The notes beneath the pieces are model-generated. The model made no database searches, had not been told where the DNA came from, and saw only the letters and a program-made list of their open reading frames with translations. The position numbers and the translations under genes were made by a program. From Microbulbifer flavimaris (GTDB taxonomy: Bacteria; Pseudomonadota; Gammaproteobacteria; Pseudomonadales; Cellvibrionaceae): DNA of 64,000 bases. Shown here in pieces: positions 1-9,595 of this stretch; within the stretch, counting starts at the first letter, position 1, and each line of letters starts with the position of its first letter. The stretch spans positions 868,001 to 932,000 of the forward strand of contig NZ_LRFG02000001.1 of NCBI RefSeq assembly GCF_001641755.2, read 5' to 3'.

Positions 1-682
1 GGTAGGCAAGGCTTAACTTCTGCTGATCAAAACCGGATTGCGCGCGGTAACCGCCATCCTGGGCCAGCGAAAGCGCGGAAGACAGCGCAGCGCCGGACCC
101 GCTGACCGCATTGTTGCGAAGGTTGAGCTTCCAGCGATCCTCGGGACCGGTTTCAACCCGCGCACTGCCGCCCTCAGCGGTTCTGGCGGTGGGTCCAACC
201 ACATTGATCACACCGTGCATCGCCCCGGCACCGTGCAGGGTGCCAGCGGGACCCCGTATCACCTCAATCCGCTCTGCCTGTTCGCTGTGGGCTACGAACA
301 ACTCGTTGACATTGCAAAACCCGGCAGGGAACAGGGGAATGTTGTCCTGCATTGCCAGCACACTACCACAGGCGCCGGCGCCGGTGAGTACCGGCGAGCG
401 CAGTGCCGGCAAATATTCCTGACCACTGCCGCGGCTGACGTTGGCACCCGGCACACGGGCCAGGCTCTGCTGGATATGATCGTGGTTTACCAGCGACAGT
501 TCGCCACTGCCAAGCACGGACAGGCTGCCGGCAAATCCTCCCCGGCCTGTCGCCAGCGGACTGGCGGTAACGACAATGGCCTCCAGTCGCTTCGCCTCGC
601 GAAGCGGAGAGTCACTCCCGGACTCCTGGGCCCAGGCACCCAAACTCAACAGAAGCGACAGTAAGGCCACAACTCCCCGCAT
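1..682 (-). CDS. TonB-dependent receptor, N-terminal part (cut by window edge)
   Basis: Reading down from an ATG at 682 the frame stays open to base 1, so the gene continues outside the window. The first 18 residues form a signal peptide (hydrophobic leucines ending GAWA before QES). A TonB-box-like stretch (EAIVVTAS) follows, then the plug domain with a cysteine pair bracketing QDNIPLFPAGF and the plug motif ERIEVIRGPAGTLHGAGAMHG. These are hallmarks of outer-membrane active transporters for siderophores, cobalamin or similar ligands, energised by TonB/ExbB/ExbD. About 227 residues are present of a usual 650-800, and the beta-barrel is missing, so the substrate cannot be inferred. An AGGACGAG Shine-Dalgarno sequence precedes the ATG. 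It lies downstream of the efflux operon on the same strand but beyond that operon's terminator. Confidence 0.9.
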   Translation of the reverse strand, partial: MRGVVALLSLLLSLGAWAQESGSDSPLREAKRLEAIVVTASPLATGRGGFAGSLSVLGSGELSLVNHDHIQQSLARVPGANVSRGSGQEYLPALRSPVLTGAGACGSVLAMQDNIPLFPAGFCNVNELFVAHSEQAERIEVIRGPAGTLHGAGAMHGVINVVGPTARTAEGGSARVETGPEDRWKLNLRNNAVSGSGAALSSALSLAQDGGYRAQSGFDQQKLSLAY

Positions 683-756
683 CTCGTCCTCGCTCTACGC
701 TGCTTATTTTCTATTCCAACCTGTCGGTTGCCGGCAATTTTACGTTATCGGCCCGA

Positions 757-784
757 CAAAAAAGAACGCCGGCGATTGCCGGCG
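757..784 (-). terminator. Rho-independent terminator of the efflux operon
   Basis: CGCCGGC (767-773) and GCCGGCG (778-784) form a 7-bp GC stem with a four-base loop. On the minus strand the hairpin is followed by TTCTTTTTT. It lies about 30 bp past the stop of the RND pump gene. Confidence 0.75.
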
Positions 785-812
785 CTCTATTTCTACGTTG
801 TGCACCGGGCCA

Positions 813-3800
813 TCAGACCACAGTGCTCGCCTCCTGCACGGGAGTTTGCTTGAGCGCTAGCTGCTCCCGATCCTCTGGTCTGGCGGTTCGGCCAAACACA
901 CGCTGCACCACCACAAAGAACAGCGGGATGAAGAATATCCCCAGCAGGGTGCCAACCAGCATACCGCCCAGGACCCCGGTTCCGATGGCCTGCTGCGCAC
1001 CGGAACCCGCACCGGAGGCAATGGCAAGCGGCAATACACCGAGCCCAAAGGCCAACGAGGTCATTAGGATCGGGCGCAGGCGATCGCGCACCGCCTGCAT
1101 GGTGGCCTGGACCAGCTCCATGCCCTCTTCCAGGTTTTGCTTGGCGAACTCCACAATCAGGATGGCATTCTTGCTGGTCAGGCCCACTGTGGTGAGCATG
1201 GCCACCTGGAAATAGATATCCCTCTCCATGCCGCGCAGCGTGTTGGCCAGCACCGCACCGAGAATACCCAGCGGCGCCACCAGCAGCACGGCGGTGGGCA
1301 CAGTCCAGCTCTCGTAAAGCGCAGCGAGACACAGGAACACGATCAACAATGACAGGGTATACAGTAACGGCGTCTGCGCGCCGGCCTGACGCTCCTGATA
1401 AGAGAGCCCGGTCCACTCGATACCGATCCCGGCGGGCAACTGGGCCACGAGACGCTCCATCTCGGCCATGGCCTCACCGGAACTCACGCCCGGTGCCGCC
1501 GAGCCATTGATCTGCATCGCCGGCACCCCGTTGTAGCGCTCGAGGCGCGGGGAGCCATACTCCCAGCGGAAACTGGCGAAGCTGGAAAGCGGCACCATCT
1601 CGCCTTCCCGGTTGCGCACGGACCACTGATTAAAGTCCTCCGGCACCATCCGGTAAGGCGCATCGGCCTGCACATACACTTTTTTTACCCGACCGCGATC
1701 AATGAAGTCATCGATATAGCGGCCACCCCAGGCAGTGCCGACGGTGGAATTGATTTCGTCAATCGAAAGTCCGAGTGCGGCTGCTTTTTCCGTATCGATA
1801 TCCAGCCGGAATTGCGGCGTATCCTCCTGGCCATTTGGTCGCACATTCACCAACAGTGGACTCTCCCCGGCGGCACCCAGCAGCTGGTTGCGGGCCTGTG
1901 TCAGAGCCTTGTGCCCCAGATTGGCATTGTCCTTGAGGTAGAAGTCGAAGCCGCCGGATGTACCCAGCCCCGGCATTGCTGGCGGCGAGAAGGCAAAAGC
2001 CATGGCGTCCTTGATCTGCATCAGCGCACCCATGGCCCGCATGGCGACGGAGCCCGCATCCTGGCCCGGCTCCTCGCGCTCTTCCCAGTCATGCATATTG
2101 ACGAAAGCAATACCGTTGTTCTGGCCGCTGCCGGCAAAGCTGAAACCCTGCACGCTGAACACGGACGCGACCGTATCCTGCTCGTGGTCGAGATAGTAGT
2201 CCTCAACCTTTTTGATGGAGTCCATGGTGCGCTGCTGGGTTGCCCCGACTGGCGTCTTGACCATGGAGAACAGCACGCCCTGGTCCTCTTCCGGCAGGAA
2301 GGAGCTGGGCAGGCGGAGGAACAGCACCATCATCACGGCGGCGAGGGCGGCGAAGAGCAGCATGAATCGGCCACCGCGGCCGAGGATGCCACGCACACCC
2401 CGCTGGTAGCCGGCGGTACCGCGCTCAAAGTTGCGGTTAAACCAGCCGAAGAAGCCGGTTCTCGCGTGCCCCTCCCCCTTGGCAATGGGCTTGAGCATGG
2501 TGGCGCAGAGGGCCGGCGTCAAAACAATCGCCACCAGTACCGATAGCGCCATGGCGGCGACAATCGTCGCTGAGAACTGCCGGTAGATCACCCCGGTCGC
2601 ACCTTCCATAAAAGCCATGGGGACGAATACCGCCGACAGCACCACGCCGATGCCCACAAGGGCCCCGGTGATCTGTTTCATTGACTTGCGGGTGGCTTCC
2701 CGGGGGGAGAGCCCCTCCTCGCTCATCACCCGTTCCACGTTCTCCACCACCACAATGGCATCGTCCACCAGCAGTCCGATGGCCAGCACCATGGCAAACA
2801 TCGTGAGCATATTAATCGAAAAGCCCAGCGCGGCCAGGATTCCGAACGTGCCCAGCAGAACCACCGGTACGGCAATGGTGGGAATAATCGTGGCGCGGAT
2901 GTTCTGCAGGAACAGGTACATCACCAGGAAAACGAGGATCACCGCTTCCACCAGCGTCTTGATCACGCCCTCGATGGAGACCTTAACGAAGGGCGTGGAG
3001 TCGAACGGCACCACCGTCTTGATACCCGTCGGCAGAAAGGGCTCCAGCTCCGCGAGCTTCTCGCGCACGCCCTCGGCGGTCTCGAGTGCGTTGGCGCCGG
3101 TGGCGAGGGTCACGGCCAGGCCGGTGGCAGGCTGGCGGTTGAAGCGGCTGATGAAGTCGTAATTCTCCGCGCCGATTTCCACCCGGGCAATATCACCCAG
3201 TTTCAGCACGGAGCCATCGGGATTGGAGCGGATGACAATATCCCTGAACTGCTCCGGGGTTTCCAGGCGCCCCTGGGACACCACGTTGGCATTCAGTTGC
3301 TGGCCGTCAATGGCGGGGGTGCCACCAAGACTGCCGACTGCCACCTGCTGGTTTTGCGCTCGGACCGAAGCGATGACGTCGCTGGGTACCAGCTTATAGG
3401 TCTCGAGTTTGTTCGGGTCCAGCCAGATGCGCATTGCGTACTGGGAGCCAAACACCTGGATGCCGCCAACGCCGGGCACACGGCTGATGGGGTCAACGAT
3501 GTTCGCATTGACGAAATCGGCAATGTCGGAGCGGTTCATGCGCCCGTCCTCGGACACAAATCCCACCACCATCAGGAAGCCGCTGCGGCCTTTTCCCACA
3601 TTGACGCCCTGGCGCTGCACGGCCTCCGGCAGCAGTGGCATGGCCAGCTGCAGTTTGTTCTGCACCTGTACCTGGGCAATGTCCGGGTCGGTGCCATTGG
3701 CGAATGTCAGGGTGATGTTGACCTGACCAATGGATTCACTGGTGGCGGACATATAGAGCAGGCCGTCCAGGCCCGTCATGTTCTGCTCGATCACCTGGGT

Positions 3801-3983
3801 CACCGAGTCCTCCACCACCTGTGCAGAGGCGCCGGGATAGCTGGCGCTGATGCTGACCGTCGGCGGGGCGATATCCGGATAACGCTCCACGGCGAGCTTG
3901 CTGATCGCCAGCCCGCCGCCGAGCATGACAATAATCGCAATCACCCACGCAAAGATGGGTCGATCGATAAAAAATGCTGCCAT
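813..3983 (-). CDS. RND multidrug efflux permease (AcrB/MexB, HAE1 family)
   Basis: A 1056-residue inner-membrane proton/drug antiporter, the usual length for AcrB/MexB. It would trimerise and pump amphiphilic compounds through a TolC-type channel supplied elsewhere. Visible features: N-terminal [13 protein letters not shown] with the first membrane helix, the TM4 proton-relay pair in [14 protein letters not shown] (Asp407-Asp408, the E. coli AcrB numbering), and the TM10 lysine in [13 protein letters not shown]. The frame is open to 4043, but the family start is the ATG at 3983, with a TGAGG Shine-Dalgarno overlapping the stop of the adaptor gene 10 bp upstream. It is therefore cotranscribed and probably translationally coupled with the adaptor. 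The divergent TetR-type repressor is the likely controller. Substrate range cannot be read from the sequence. Confidence 0.97.
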   Translation of the reverse strand: MAAFFIDRPIFAWVIAIIVMLGGGLAISKLAVERYPDIAPPTVSISASYPGASAQVVEDSVTQVIEQNMTGLDGLLYMSATSESIGQVNITLTFANGTDPDIAQVQVQNKLQLAMPLLPEAVQRQGVNVGKGRSGFLMVVGFVSEDGRMNRSDIADFVNANIVDPISRVPGVGGIQVFGSQYAMRIWLDPNKLETYKLVPSDVIASVRAQNQQVAVGSLGGTPAIDGQQLNANVVSQGRLETPEQFRDIVIRSNPDGSVLKLGDIARVEIGAENYDFISRFNRQPATGLAVTLATGANALETAEGVREKLAELEPFLPTGIKTVVPFDSTPFVKVSIEGVIKTLVEAVILVFLVMYLFLQNIRATIIPTIAVPVVLLGTFGILAALGFSINMLTMFAMVLAIGLLVDDAIVVVENVERVMSEEGLSPREATRKSMKQITGALVGIGVVLSAVFVPMAFMEGATGVIYRQFSATIVAAMALSVLVAIVLTPALCATMLKPIAKGEGHARTGFFGWFNRNFERGTAGYQRGVRGILGRGGRFMLLFAALAAVMMVLFLRLPSSFLPEEDQGVLFSMVKTPVGATQQRTMDSIKKVEDYYLDHEQDTVASVFSVQGFSFAGSGQNNGIAFVNMHDWEEREEPGQDAGSVAMRAMGALMQIKDAMAFAFSPPAMPGLGTSGGFDFYLKDNANLGHKALTQARNQLLGAAGESPLLVNVRPNGQEDTPQFRLDIDTEKAAALGLSIDEINSTVGTAWGGRYIDDFIDRGRVKKVYVQADAPYRMVPEDFNQWSVRNREGEMVPLSSFASFRWEYGSPRLERYNGVPAMQINGSAAPGVSSGEAMAEMERLVAQLPAGIGIEWTGLSYQERQAGAQTPLLYTLSLLIVFLCLAALYESWTVPTAVLLVAPLGILGAVLANTLRGMERDIYFQVAMLTTVGLTSKNAILIVEFAKQNLEEGMELVQATMQAVRDRLRPILMTSLAFGLGVLPLAIASGAGSGAQQAIGTGVLGGMLVGTLLGIFFIPLFFVVVQRVFGRTARPEDREQLALKQTPVQEASTVV

Positions 3984-3993
3984 GTTTGCGACC

Positions 3994-5175
3994 TCAGGAA
4001 TCCGCTGCGACGGTGTCTTCGGTGGATACCACCTGCTTTTCACTACCGGCCTTCTCGCGCTCGTCCTCGACGACCGTCACGTTTGCGCCCGGACGCACTT
4101 TCTGCAGGCCGGCCACAATCACACGGTCGCCCGCGCTGAGTCCCTCCTCGACCAGCCAGCTGTCGCCAAGGGTCTGGCTCACAACCACCGGACGCACTTC
4201 AACCTGGTTTTCACCGTTCACGACCATGGCATTGGTGTTGCCCTTTGGATCCCGCATGACACCCTGCTGGGGCACCAGAATGGCCTGCTCTCGGACTCCG
4301 CGACCGATTTCCGCGCGCACGTACATGCCGGGCAAGAGCATGTGGTCGGGGTTTGGTACTACCACCCGCAGTAACACGCTACCGGTGCTGGGGTCGACCC
4401 GAGCCTCGGCAAATTCCAGTTGTCCGCGATGCTCGTAGACCGTCTCATCATCAAGCAGGATGCTTACCGGCAAATCACGTGCATCCTCGACACTGCCGGC
4501 TTCAACGGCACGGCGGAGGCTCAGCAGTTCGCTCGTCGACTGATTGAGATCGACGTAAATCGGGTCCAGCTGCTGGATGGTGGCCAGCGCCTGGGCCTGA
4601 TTGGCGGTGACAAGAGCGCCCTGGGTGACGCTGGACTTGCCGATGCGTCCGGAAATAGGGGCGCTGATACGTGCATAGTCGAGGCTCAGCCGCGCTCGCT
4701 GCACTGCCGCGCGGGCCTTGGCCACGGCGGCCTCCGCCTGCTGCAGTGCGGCCCGGGCACTATCGTTGTCCTGCGTGCTGACCGCACCGGTCTTCACCAG
4801 ATTGGCCATCCGCTCCGCTTTCAGCCGGGCCACATTGAGCTCCGCGCGGGCGCCCTGCAGTTCGGCGCGGGTGCTCTCATAGTCAGCGCGATAGACAGCA
4901 TCGTCCAACTGGTACAGAGGCTGACTCCCCTCGACGATGCCGCCTTCCCGAAACAGCTGCTCTTCCACCAGCCCGTTCACCTGCGGGCGCACCTCCGCCA
5001 CTTTGTAGGGGTTGGTTCGCCCGGGTAACTGACGGGTGAGCGTCACTTCCTGCGGTTCCAGAGTCACCACTGCGACTTCAGGGACCATCGCCGGCCTGCC
5101 GCCCTGCTCCTGACTGCAGGCCGCCAATAGGGTTACGGCAGCCAACAGGCCAAAAGTCAGATTCCGATTCTGCAT
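3994..5175 (-). CDS. RND efflux periplasmic adaptor lipoprotein (AcrA/MexA type)
   Basis: A 393-residue membrane-fusion protein. It begins with a lipoprotein signal (LLAAC, lipidated Cys20), then the lipoyl/barrel-sandwich half ([24 protein letters not shown]), a coiled-coil hairpin rich in Ala, Glu and Arg (about residues 95-165), and the beta-barrel and membrane-proximal domains. It would bridge the RND pump to an outer-membrane channel. Position +2 after the cysteine is Ser, not the Asp found in E. coli AcrA, so by E. coli Lol rules it need not stay in the inner membrane. It is first in a two-gene operon and its stop lies 10 bp before the pump start. Confidence 0.95.
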   Translation of the reverse strand: MQNRNLTFGLLAAVTLLAACSQEQGGRPAMVPEVAVVTLEPQEVTLTRQLPGRTNPYKVAEVRPQVNGLVEEQLFREGGIVEGSQPLYQLDDAVYRADYESTRAELQGARAELNVARLKAERMANLVKTGAVSTQDNDSARAALQQAEAAVAKARAAVQRARLSLDYARISAPISGRIGKSSVTQGALVTANQAQALATIQQLDPIYVDLNQSTSELLSLRRAVEAGSVEDARDLPVSILLDDETVYEHRGQLEFAEARVDPSTGSVLLRVVVPNPDHMLLPGMYVRAEIGRGVREQAILVPQQGVMRDPKGNTNAMVVNGENQVEVRPVVVSQTLGDSWLVEEGLSAGDRVIVAGLQKVRPGANVTVVEDEREKAGSEKQVVSTEDTVAADS

Positions 5176-5297
5176 GATTACCTCTCAGTGACCGCTAGGC
5201 CGGCGAGTGCCTGTCCGGGGCGAGTTTGTCGCCTATGACAGGAATGAATGGTTTTGAGTGCCGCGCATTCTATCCCCGGGCGGGAATTGCCGGCAAG

Positions 5298-5317
5298 TAT
5301 TCATTCATGAATGAATA
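5298..5317. promoter_or_regulatory. Perfect 20-bp palindrome, likely TetR/AcrR operator
   Basis: TATTCATTCATGAATGAATA is a perfect inverted repeat in the 235-bp gap between the divergent adaptor gene and the TetR gene. Its position and symmetry fit a TetR-family operator controlling both directions. Its 14-bp core recurs upstream of the second TetR gene at 45903-45916. Confidence 0.75.
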
Positions 5318-5410
5318 TGAATTACACTGCCGCCGCTCGCACACCGCGGCCAGCCCGGTGTGTAAAACCAAAACGGTTCAGGCAATTGATGTCAGTCGGG
5401 GAAGTGAATA

Positions 5411-6064
5411 GTGGCCAAGCGGCGTAAAGAAGATGCAATGGAAACTCGCGAACGCATACTGGATGCGGCCGTGACCGTGTTTCACCAGCAGGGTGTCGCC
5501 CGCCCCTCCCTGACCGAGGTGGCAGAACTGGCCGGTGTAACCCGAGGCGCTGTTTACGGGCATTTCCGCAATAAGGCGGACCTGTTCAATGCGCTGGCTG
5601 AGCGCGTGCAACTGCCGGGAGAGAAACTCTGCGAGGGTGCCAGCGAAGATGCCCACCACAATCCCCTCGGCATCCTTCGTACCCGCTGGCTCTGGCTCTT
5701 TCAGGAAGTGGCCTGCAACCGGCAATGGCAGCAGATCCTCGACATCATCCTTCACCGCTGCGAGTTGGTCACCGAGAGCGGAGAGATTACCCAGCGAATG
5801 CTCGATTGCCGCGAGGAAGGTCTGGAGCGGATGCGACAGCTGATTGGTGGCGCCGTGACACGGAAGCAACTGCCCGCGGACCTGGACGTGGAGTTGGCGG
5901 CCCCGATGCTGCACGGCGCACTTGTGGGCTTGCTAGGGGACTGGCTGCTGCGACCCGATGGGCGGGATCTGGCCCTGCTGGGGGAGCGCTACCTGAACAC
6001 GCTGATCGACATGCTGCACCACGCTCCCAGCCTGCGCCGGGAGCCGGCGCCAGCCCCCTCCTGA
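5411..6064 (+). CDS. TetR/AcrR-family repressor of the adjacent efflux operon
   Basis: A 217-residue regulator with an N-terminal helix-turn-helix (about residues 35-55, TEVAELAGVTRGAVYGHF) followed by an all-helical ligand domain resembling AcrR, TtgR and NalC-type pump regulators. The start is GTG at 5411, supported by GGGGAAG six bases upstream; an internal ATG at 5438 is less likely. It is divergent from the adaptor and pump genes with a perfect palindrome in between, the standard arrangement for a ligand-released repressor of an RND pump. It converges on the end of the antiporter operon at 6116. Confidence 0.93.
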   Translation: MAKRRKEDAMETRERILDAAVTVFHQQGVARPSLTEVAELAGVTRGAVYGHFRNKADLFNALAERVQLPGEKLCEGASEDAHHNPLGILRTRWLWLFQEVACNRQWQQILDIILHRCELVTESGEITQRMLDCREEGLERMRQLIGGAVTRKQLPADLDVELAAPMLHGALVGLLGDWLLRPDGRDLALLGERYLNTLIDMLHHAPSLRREPAPAPS

Positions 6065-6115
6065 AGAGCAGCGTCATAGCAGCCGCTCTTCCGGCCCGGA
6101 TGTACCGGAGATCTC

Positions 6116-7810
6116 TTAAAGGGCAAAGCCCAGTAATAGATAGAAGCCGAGCAGCAGCACCACCCCCGCGACCATACTACCGGTCAGCCAGTTCCGGGCC
6201 AGCAGGCCCTCCGGCTTGTGATGGCTGCTGACCGCGTCGACCAGGCTGGACGCCCCACTCCGTGCTGCGGCGCGCAGGCGGCTGTCCAACCTCAGAATTC
6301 CACCACCGATTCGGCTCCCAGCGCTCGGGAACAGGCGCCGGTAGAACCAATCCACATCCAGGTTCACCGATGGCAGCTCTGGCGGATACAGACGCCGCAG
6401 GTTCAGCCAGACAAACGCCAGCGCAGAGAAGAAGAGCAGCTGTAACTGGGTCAGCACATGGGTGGTGTCGTAAGGGGTATAGGCCACTTCATAGGGGAGC
6501 AGCTGGTAGAGCGCTTGCGGGTAAATCCCGACCAGCAGGCAAAGGGCCGCAGCGATGGTCATGGCCAGCAGCATATTGCGCGGCGGTTCCTGGGCACGGA
6601 TACCGCTGTCATGGGCGAAGAAGGCAAAATAGGGAATCTTGATGCCTGCGTGATGGAAAACCCCGGCGGAAGCAAACAGCAATATCAGCCATACCCAGTC
6701 ATAGCCATTCTGCAGCGCGGCACTCATCACCATGGATTTACTGACAAAGCCGCTGAACAACGGGAAGGCCGAGATGGAAGCCGCCCCGATAATACAGAGC
6801 ACCGTGGTCTTCGGCATGGTCTTGTAAAGACCGCCAAGTTCTGAGCCGTTGATCTTGCCGGTGACGTGCAGCACCGCCCCCATGGACATGAACAGCAGAC
6901 CCTTGAAAATCACATCATTGAAGGCATGCGCCACCGCACCATTGATGGCCAGCGCAGTGCCGATACCGATGCCCACCACCATAAAGCCCAGCTGGTTGAT
7001 CAGGCTGTAGGCCAGCACCCGTCGCAGGTCATTCTCGATCACTGCATAGAAAATCGGGAAGCAGGCCATCGCTGCTCCGATATAGACCAGCAATTCGGTA
7101 CCCGGGAAGGTGCGGGCCAAGGCGTAGACCGCCACCTTGGTTGTGAAGGCACTGAGGAAGACGGTCCCGGTCGGGGTCGATTCCGGATAGGCGTCCGTCA
7201 ACCAGCTGTGGAAGAAAGGGAAGGCACACTTGATACCGAAGGCGATGAACATCAGCCAACCGGCGGCGCCCGACTCAAGCCCGATCGGGCCGAGGGTCAG
7301 CGAGGGATCCGTGCGACTGTAAATCACGATCCCCACCAACAACAGCAACCCCGAGAGAATGTGCATGATCAGATAGCGCAGGCCGGCACCATAGGAGGCT
7401 GCGCTCCGACGTGCCCAGACCAGAAACACCGATGTCAGCGCCAGCAGCTCCCAGAAAATAAACAGTGTCAGCAGATCGCCCGCGAAGACGGCGCCCAGAG
7501 CACTGCCGGCATAGAGCAGGCTCGCCGCCTGCTGCAGCGTGTCCCGCACGTGCAGCGAATAGATCACCGCAATCATTGCCGCCACATGAAAGAGATAGCC
7601 GAACAACAAACTGAGCCGATCCACCGAGAAAAAGACCAGCTCAAACTGCATGAGACTCACGGTTGCGTACTCACCCGCGGGAGTGCCCCACAGATTGGCG
7701 AGACTCACCAGCGGAACCAGAATAGTGAGCAAGGCACGGGGCCAGCCACGCAACAGCAGAACCAGTGCCGCAGCAACAAAAAATGCGATAAACGGGGGAA
7801 TCAATATCAC
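6116..7810 (-). CDS. Third Mrp/NuoL-type proton-translocating antiporter subunit
   Basis: A 564-residue polytopic protein of the proton_antipo_M family (MrpA/MrpD/NuoL/M/N). The key charged residues are present: the TM5 glutamate in LLTLFIFWELLALTSVFL and the TM7 lysine in FGIKCAFPFFHSWLTDAYP. A hydrophilic C-terminal stretch ends in one more membrane helix, longer than a typical MrpD. The start is GTG at 7810, overlapping the stop of the small gene before it. It is the last gene of the operon. It could stand in for the N-terminal NuoL-like part of MrpA, which is otherwise absent here. That is inferred from position and length. Confidence 0.88.
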   Translation of the reverse strand: MILIPPFIAFFVAAALVLLLRGWPRALLTILVPLVSLANLWGTPAGEYATVSLMQFELVFFSVDRLSLLFGYLFHVAAMIAVIYSLHVRDTLQQAASLLYAGSALGAVFAGDLLTLFIFWELLALTSVFLVWARRSAASYGAGLRYLIMHILSGLLLLVGIVIYSRTDPSLTLGPIGLESGAAGWLMFIAFGIKCAFPFFHSWLTDAYPESTPTGTVFLSAFTTKVAVYALARTFPGTELLVYIGAAMACFPIFYAVIENDLRRVLAYSLINQLGFMVVGIGIGTALAINGAVAHAFNDVIFKGLLFMSMGAVLHVTGKINGSELGGLYKTMPKTTVLCIIGAASISAFPLFSGFVSKSMVMSAALQNGYDWVWLILLFASAGVFHHAGIKIPYFAFFAHDSGIRAQEPPRNMLLAMTIAAALCLLVGIYPQALYQLLPYEVAYTPYDTTHVLTQLQLLFFSALAFVWLNLRRLYPPELPSVNLDVDWFYRRLFPSAGSRIGGGILRLDSRLRAAARSGASSLVDAVSSHHKPEGLLARNWLTGSMVAGVVLLLGFYLLLGFAL

Positions 7811-8127
7811 GGCTGCGCCCTCCCCTGCTCAACGTCCACTGCTCGCTGGTTGGCATTATCCTTGTCGGCATCGTCGGTAGACGCCTGATAATAATCCTCG
7901 GGCCGCATAAGCAGCACCCGCATCCACTTGGCCACCACTACCAACACCACGCAGCCGACAAAACCATAAAGGGGATAGAAGCCGAACAACCCTTCCCAGG
8001 CATGCTCAGTGTGGCGATGCACAACCAGTTCCAGGCCCACCAGCACGGCGCAGCAAAAATAGAAGACTCTCAACAGCCGCTGCACGTTTTTCGGATTGTC
8101 GAAAAGGTAGTTATCTTTATGCTTCAT
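7807..8127 (-). CDS. Small two-helix membrane protein of the antiporter operon
   Basis: A 106-residue protein with two hydrophobic helices (about residues 21-37 and 50-68), a basic segment after the second helix (KWMRVLLMRPEDYY) and an acidic, soluble C-terminus. I do not recognise a named family. It sits between two proton-translocating subunit genes with gaps or overlaps of only a few bases on each side, so it is almost certainly translated with them and is a candidate accessory subunit. Confidence 0.8.
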   Translation of the reverse strand: MKHKDNYLFDNPKNVQRLLRVFYFCCAVLVGLELVVHRHTEHAWEGLFGFYPLYGFVGCVVLVVVAKWMRVLLMRPEDYYQASTDDADKDNANQRAVDVEQGRAQP

Positions 8128-8134
8128 GAGCCGA

Positions 8135-9595
8135 CTAGAGCCCCACCTGAATCAATCGGGAGATAATTGTTGGGTAGGCGAGCAGCAAGACACAGCCGAT
8201 GGCTGTCACCGCTATCGCCAGCATTGAGGGCCAGGGCGCTTCTCGCACCGCTACAGGGCCTGTTGCCTGCACACCATTGCGGGGGAAGAATGCGCGCAGG
8301 GGGATCGGCAGCAGGTAGGCAATGCTGAGCAGCGAACTCAGCATCAGCAGCACAACCAACAGCCACTGCTCTGCCTCTACCGTGCCCAGCAGCAGGAACC
8401 ACTTGCTCCAGGTGCCGCCGGTGGGTGGAACTCCGATAATACAAAGGCTCGCGAGAAAGAAGGCGCCCATGGTCAGCGGCATCTGCCGGCCGAGGCCGTC
8501 CAGTTCACTGATCTCGGTTTTGTGCGCAGCAACAAGAATGGCACCAGCACAGAAAAACAGGGTGATCTTGCCAAACGCATGCATCACGATATGCATGGCC
8601 CCACCGGCAATACCGGCGGAGGTGGCTAGCAGCGCACCCAGGGTGATATAGCCCAGCTGACTCACAGTCGAATAAGCAAGACGGGCCTTGAGGTTGTCCT
8701 GCCGCAGCGCAACCAGTGAGGCCAGCAAGATAGAGACCGCCGCCAGATACAGCAGCCAGGTCGTTGCCGGGATGGCTTTGAGGGTCTCCAGCCCGAAAAT
8801 CATCAGGCACACCTTCAGAATCACGAATACCCCGGCCTTAACCACGGCAACCGCATGCAACAGCGCACTGACTGGAGTCGGAGCCACCATGGCCGCCGGC
8901 AACCAGCGGTGAAATGGCATGATCGCTGCTTTTCCCACACCAAAGACATACAAGACCAGCAGCAGCGACAGCACCGCCGGACCGGTTTCCGGCGGGAAAA
9001 CCCCGCCCCGGGTAAAGGAGAGAGTACCGGCCAACAACCAGGTTCCGGCGATCGCCACCAGGAAAAAGCCAACGGAGGTGCCGAGCAGGATCATTAAATA
9101 GGTTCTGCCACCCGCCTTTGCTTTTTCCGTGCCCGCATGCGTCACCAGCGGGTAGGTAGCGAGCGTCAGGACCTCATAAAAAACAAACAGCGTAAACAGG
9201 TTTTCAGCAAAGGCTATCCCCATTACCGAGGCAATGGACAGCGCAAAGAGTGCAAAGAAGCGCGTCTGGTTGGCCTCGCCGTGGCCGCGCATATAGCCGA
9301 TTGCGTACAGTGTGGTAACGATCCACAGGAAGCTTGCCACCAGAGCAAACAGCAATCCAAGAGGTTCAGCCCGGAAGGCGATCTCGATCCCCGGCATTAC
9401 CTCTGCCCACGACAGGCCTATTACCTCTCCATCTAACACCGGGCGGTAAAGCAGGGACACCGCCCAGAGCAGGCAACCGGCACTGATCAGGGACACGGCT
9501 TCACGCAGGTTCTGACGACGGTCCGCAAACAACACACCCGCAAAAGCCAGGATCGGCAGCCCGAGCGCGAGCCCCAACAGAGTGTCTGTGCCCAT
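8135..9595 (-). CDS. Second MrpD/NuoM/N-type proton-translocating antiporter subunit
   Basis: A 486-residue proton_antipo_M protein with about 14 membrane helices. The conserved glutamate lies in LFTLFVFYEVLTLATYPLV and the TM7 lysine in FGVGKAAIMPFHRWLPAAM; a further lysine lies in HAVAVVKAGVFVILK. It starts with ATG at 9595, sharing one base with the stop of mrpD (TAATG). Homology supports a role in transmembrane proton movement. Whether it duplicates MrpD or replaces part of MrpA cannot be decided by eye. Confidence 0.9.
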   Translation of the reverse strand: MGTDTLLGLALGLPILAFAGVLFADRRQNLREAVSLISAGCLLWAVSLLYRPVLDGEVIGLSWAEVMPGIEIAFRAEPLGLLFALVASFLWIVTTLYAIGYMRGHGEANQTRFFALFALSIASVMGIAFAENLFTLFVFYEVLTLATYPLVTHAGTEKAKAGGRTYLMILLGTSVGFFLVAIAGTWLLAGTLSFTRGGVFPPETGPAVLSLLLVLYVFGVGKAAIMPFHRWLPAAMVAPTPVSALLHAVAVVKAGVFVILKVCLMIFGLETLKAIPATTWLLYLAAVSILLASLVALRQDNLKARLAYSTVSQLGYITLGALLATSAGIAGGAMHIVMHAFGKITLFFCAGAILVAAHKTEISELDGLGRQMPLTMGAFFLASLCIIGVPPTGGTWSKWFLLLGTVEAEQWLLVVLLMLSSLLSIAYLLPIPLRAFFPRNGVQATGPVAVREAPWPSMLAIAVTAIGCVLLLAYPTIISRLIQVGL

